A DNA stretch of 64,000 nt, taken from positions 1,922,001 through 1,986,000 of the forward strand of contig JAWKLJ010000001.1 of assembly GCA_041392805.1 (NCBI GenBank), given 5' to 3'. This document shows positions 61,839-64,000 of the stretch, one piece after another (within the stretch, counting starts at the first letter, position 1; each line of letters opens with the position of its first letter). Below the pieces are notes generated by a model, which worked only from the letters and a program-made list of their open reading frames with translations, did no database searches and was not told the DNA's origin. Source of the stretch: Saprospiraceae bacterium (lineage in GTDB: Bacteria; Bacteroidota; Bacteroidia; Chitinophagales; Saprospiraceae). Both the position numbers and the translations under genes were made by a program.

Positions 61839-61906
61839 AAATCAAAATGTCCTGGGTTGTACTTCTCTAGTGCCCCCATTTTGATTGCCATTTTGATTTT
61901 AATTTT
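61839..61906. repeat. AATCAAAATG-type repeat with inverted copy of the 28-bp core at 7.47 kb
   Basis: 61852-61879 begins CTGGGTTGTACTTCTCTAGT and is the reverse complement of 7468-7495 with a single mismatch. It is flanked by AATCAAAATG on one side and CATTTTGATT-type words on the other. Confidence 0.75.
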
Positions 61907-61918
61907 GATTTTAATCCC

Positions 61919-62458
61919 GTTCGTGAACGAGCTCCAGCTCGTGAACTTGTCACTTCCAAGACTGCCTGTAGCTCCAGCTACATCCCCACGCTTTCTATGG
62001 CAATTTCAATGCCTCCTATCTCGCTGGGGCTTGCCCCAATCCTCCAATAAAGTCTCGACACATCTTATATGATCTTATATTCCTTATATGGTTCAAAGCT
62101 AGGCCCAAGCCAACCCTCCAATAACTCTAAAACTCCAATAACTCCACGTCCAAAAAAAAACACTAGCCACAGTAGGATCAAAATGGCAATCAAAATTAAA
62201 ATGGCAATCAAAATTAAAATGCCTCCTGTGTCGCTGGGGCTTGCCCCAATCCTCCAATGCCCCTCACATCCCAAAAAAAACGCCGCGATCTCCACTCCTC
62301 CGTGTAACTCAACCTCTAGCCAACCCTCCAATAACTCTCAACCTCCAATAACTCCACGTCCAAATAAAACGCCACTCGTGAACGAGCTCCAGCTACATCC
62401 CCACGCTTTCAATGGCAATTTCAAACGCCCCGCCAACTGCCCCTCTCCCAATCACTTA
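61919..62458. repeat. Mosaic of duplicated short segments
   Basis: Several segments occur twice: CGTGAACGAGCTCCAGCT (61921 and 62368 regions), TACATCCCCACGCTTTC plus ATGGCAATTTCAA (about 61979 and 62395), TCGCTGGGGCTTGCCCCAAT (about 62022 and 62231), CCCTCCAATAACTC with the following text to CACGTCCAAA (about 62113 and 62325), and AATCAAAATTAAAATGGCAATCAAAATT-like tandem words (62165-62221, spaced about 20 bp). It ends at the DUF1080 stop codon. No ORF in it is credible. Confidence 0.75.
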
Positions 62459-63190
62459 CAGGCGCTTAATCTTAATATCTCTAAACCAAACCGTATCGCC
62501 ATGGTCTTGTAGGCAAATTCGACCTGATCTTGCTTTTCCAAAACCGTCCCAAGCTTTAAATTTGCTTTTCGCAATCATCGCGGTCCATTCTGGCGTAAAC
62601 ATTTCAAATTTGACCACCTTCACGCCATTTTGCCAGTAGCTAGCCTTACCATTTTTGATGAGCAAGCGAACCGAATTCCACTCTCCGGCAGGTTTTACCG
62701 TCTTCTTTTTGCATTGGATCATATCGTAAAGATCGCCAGAATTATGGGTCACAATTTTTCCATCCGGGTGGCATTTATCATCAAGTACCTGCATTTCTGG
62801 CCCGGTATGATAAGGCTTATCATATCCTTCCTCTTTTACATTAAACATAATACCGCTATTCCCACAGTCAGAAATTTTCCATTCCAACCTCAAATCAAAG
62901 TTTTCGTATTCTTCCATGGTGACAAGATCACCACCTTGTACCGATTTGTCGGTTTTGTCAAGCATCAAGGCACCATCTTGGGCTTTCCACGCAGGGCCTA
63001 CGCCTTCTGCTTTATAGTTTCGCCACCCCTTGGTGGTTTGCCCATCAAAGAGCATTTCCCAGCCTGCATCTTTTTCTGCCAAAGTAAGAGAACCATACGT
63101 CGTAGCTGTTGCCACTGGTGCTGGACTAGCCACCCAAGCCGTCAGTGCCAGAAAGCCTACACCAACTAACATCACATTTAAATGCTTCAT
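62456..63190 (-). CDS. Exported DUF1080-family protein (3-keto-disaccharide hydrolase-like)
   Basis: 244 residues, start at 63190 where the signal peptide begins (KHLNVMLVGVGFLALTAWVA). The mature domain is a concanavalin-like β-sandwich with GWEMLFDGQTTKGWRNYK, NFDLRLEWKISDCGNSGIMF, GPEMQVLDDKCHPDG and DTVWFRDIKIKRL, the classic DUF1080 pattern. Related proteins hydrolyse 3-keto-glucosides made by periplasmic oxidoreductases. The function here is inferred from family only. The repeat mosaic begins directly at its stop codon. Confidence 0.9.
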   Translation of the reverse strand: MKHLNVMLVGVGFLALTAWVASPAPVATATTYGSLTLAEKDAGWEMLFDGQTTKGWRNYKAEGVGPAWKAQDGALMLDKTDKSVQGGDLVTMEEYENFDLRLEWKISDCGNSGIMFNVKEEGYDKPYHTGPEMQVLDDKCHPDGKIVTHNSGDLYDMIQCKKKTVKPAGEWNSVRLLIKNGKASYWQNGVKVVKFEMFTPEWTAMIAKSKFKAWDGFGKARSGRICLQDHGDTVWFRDIKIKRL

Positions 63191-63365
63191 CTTTATATTA
63201 TTCAAATTATTAGAAAAATTGACCTGAAAGTCAAATCCATAGATAAGCGACAAAAAAAGGAATTTATTAGCCAAAAATTCAATTTTCTGACCTGCTTTTT
63301 ACCAAATAATAATGGTTCTTTGACAATTTCCTTAATAATCAAGCGTAAACCATTTTGACCCCTGA

Positions 63366-63397
63366 TTGTTCTACCCACGAAAGTTTACTTAAATTTG
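63366..63397 (+). promoter_or_regulatory. Predicted promoter of the isopentenyl-diphosphate isomerase gene
   Basis: TTG (63366-63368), 21-bp spacer, TAAATTTG (63390-63397), fitting the consensus. ATG 63412 follows 14 bp later, so the leader would be only about 8-11 nt. Confidence 0.5.
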
Positions 63398-63411
63398 TGT
63401 AAATATTGTCC

Positions 63412-64000
63412 ATGTCCCAAAAAGACAAGCATTTGGAAAACATTTTTTCACCACCGAACCAAGCGGAAGAGGACCCAACGGCTGCAGAACGAAAAAAAGA
63501 CCATATTGATCTGGCTTTTCGTTCACAAGTCACTGTCGATGCCCTGGATGACCGGTTCTATTATGAGCCCCTATTGTCAGCACATCCAAGTATGGATAGT
63601 TGGCCTACCATCGACTTCCTGGGCAAGCAACTCAAAGCGCCACTTTGGGTCTCCAGCATGACAGGTGGTACCGAAATGGCCCATACCATTAATCATAACC
63701 TGGCTAGGGCCTGCCGGGAATTTGGCCTGGGAATGGGACTGGGTTCTTGTCGCTCCTTATTATATAGCGACGATACCCTCAAAGATTTTGATATTCGAGC
63801 TATCATGGGTGACGAGGTGCCGCTTTTTGCCAATTTAGGGATCGCCCAATTAGAGCAGTTAGTCGAACGGAAGGAAGTGTACCGCATTTCCCTTTTAATG
63901 AATAAATTGAAGGCGGATGGACTGATTATTCACGTCAATCCGTTCCAGGAGTGGCTTCAGCCGGAAGGCGATTTGTTAAAAGTAACACCCCTTGATACCA
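63412..64000 (+). CDS. fni: Type 2 isopentenyl-diphosphate delta-isomerase, N-terminal part (3' end outside window)
   Basis: FMN- and NAD(P)H-dependent interconversion of isopentenyl and dimethylallyl diphosphate, feeding isoprenoid synthesis. About 196 residues are in the window, and the frame remains open at the edge. It begins MSQKDKHLENIF and has ERKKDHIDLAF. The TIM-barrel flavin region has PLWVSSMTGGTE, GLGMGLGSCRSLL, FANLGIAQLEQ and the substrate loop IHVNPFQEWLQPEGD, all diagnostic of the type 2 enzyme (about 340 residues when whole). Upstream is the divergent DUF1080 gene. Confidence 0.93.
   Translation, partial: MSQKDKHLENIFSPPNQAEEDPTAAERKKDHIDLAFRSQVTVDALDDRFYYEPLLSAHPSMDSWPTIDFLGKQLKAPLWVSSMTGGTEMAHTINHNLARACREFGLGMGLGSCRSLLYSDDTLKDFDIRAIMGDEVPLFANLGIAQLEQLVERKEVYRISLLMNKLKADGLIIHVNPFQEWLQPEGDLLKVTPLDT

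Noticed and set aside
62065..62512. Frames of 88 residues (minus strand) and 147 residues (plus strand) in the 62-kb repeat zone, with ILILIAI or KMAIKIKMAIKIK runs
   Set aside because: These runs come from AATCAAAAT tandem words; the frames overlap the DUF1080 gene end and have no family match.

Overview
The window looks like chromosomal DNA of a Bacteroidota bacterium, probably from the Saprospiria (Haliscomenobacter/Lewinella-like; the class is an inference). Supporting signs are a C-terminal type IX secretion sorting domain, DUF4369/TlpA thioredoxins, transmembrane AraC regulators, LytS/LytTR pairs, a one-protein hybrid sensor with Y_Y_Y and AraC domains, DUF4783 and DUF1080 proteins, and several -7 boxes of the TAnnTTTG type used by the Bacteroidota sigma factor.

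Layout. 0-1.6 kb: an AT-rich type II restriction-modification pair (cytosine-5 methyltransferase cut by the window edge, PstI/BsuBI-type endonuclease). 1.7-5.3 kb: two TlpA-like thioredoxin proteins around a membrane AraC regulator. 5.3-12.2 kb: small unknown genes, recO, and a SNF2 helicase with an unrecognised partner. 12.3-22.6 kb: a long minus-strand run, from upstream to downstream carA, eno, a DivIC/FtsB protein, sucD, an SDR oxidoreductase, a LytS/LytTR pair split by a C-rich repeat array, and a large Asp-box (sortilin-like) exoprotein. 22.9-30.7 kb: accessory genes (CotH-like protein, a membrane-anchored protein with a coiled-coil partner and an AraC regulator, ankyrin protein, methyltransferase, TetR with a flavin-type oxidoreductase, DUF4783). 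30.9-35.6 kb: a CBM48-like protein followed by a two-gene NAD-type formate dehydrogenase. 35.6-37.4 kb: GT9 glycosyltransferase and a lipoprotein. 37.4-38.7 kb: a 1.2-kb gene-free stretch with an orphan promoter and two orphan terminators. 38.7-58.7 kb: a T9SS metalloprotease, a multi-PAS histidine kinase, a Tat-exported TIM-barrel protein, a hybrid sensor, two further metallopeptidases, two convergent sulfatases and an MDR oxidoreductase. 58.8-64 kb: a hybrid kinase-receiver-nucleotide cyclase, a repeat mosaic, a DUF1080 protein and the start of a type 2 isopentenyl-diphosphate isomerase.

How the genes fit together. The housekeeping block (carA-eno-divIC-sucD) joins pyrimidine/arginine precursor synthesis, glycolysis, division and the TCA cycle. 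Around it is the apparatus of a polymer-degrading heterotroph: secreted proteases, sulfatases, a DUF1080 protein and many one- and two-component regulators. Formate dehydrogenase could supply NADH.

The most unusual content is non-coding. At least three groups of short inverted-repeat elements (about 110-215 bp) lie between genes, some present as inverted copies that share internal modules. There is also a 28-bp sequence flanked by AATCAAAATG motifs that recurs inverted 54 kb away, and a roughly 58-bp C-rich tandem array inside a two-component operon. Several predicted promoters sit only 4-6 nt from the start codon, which suggests leaderless mRNAs. No tRNA, rRNA or CRISPR array was recognised.
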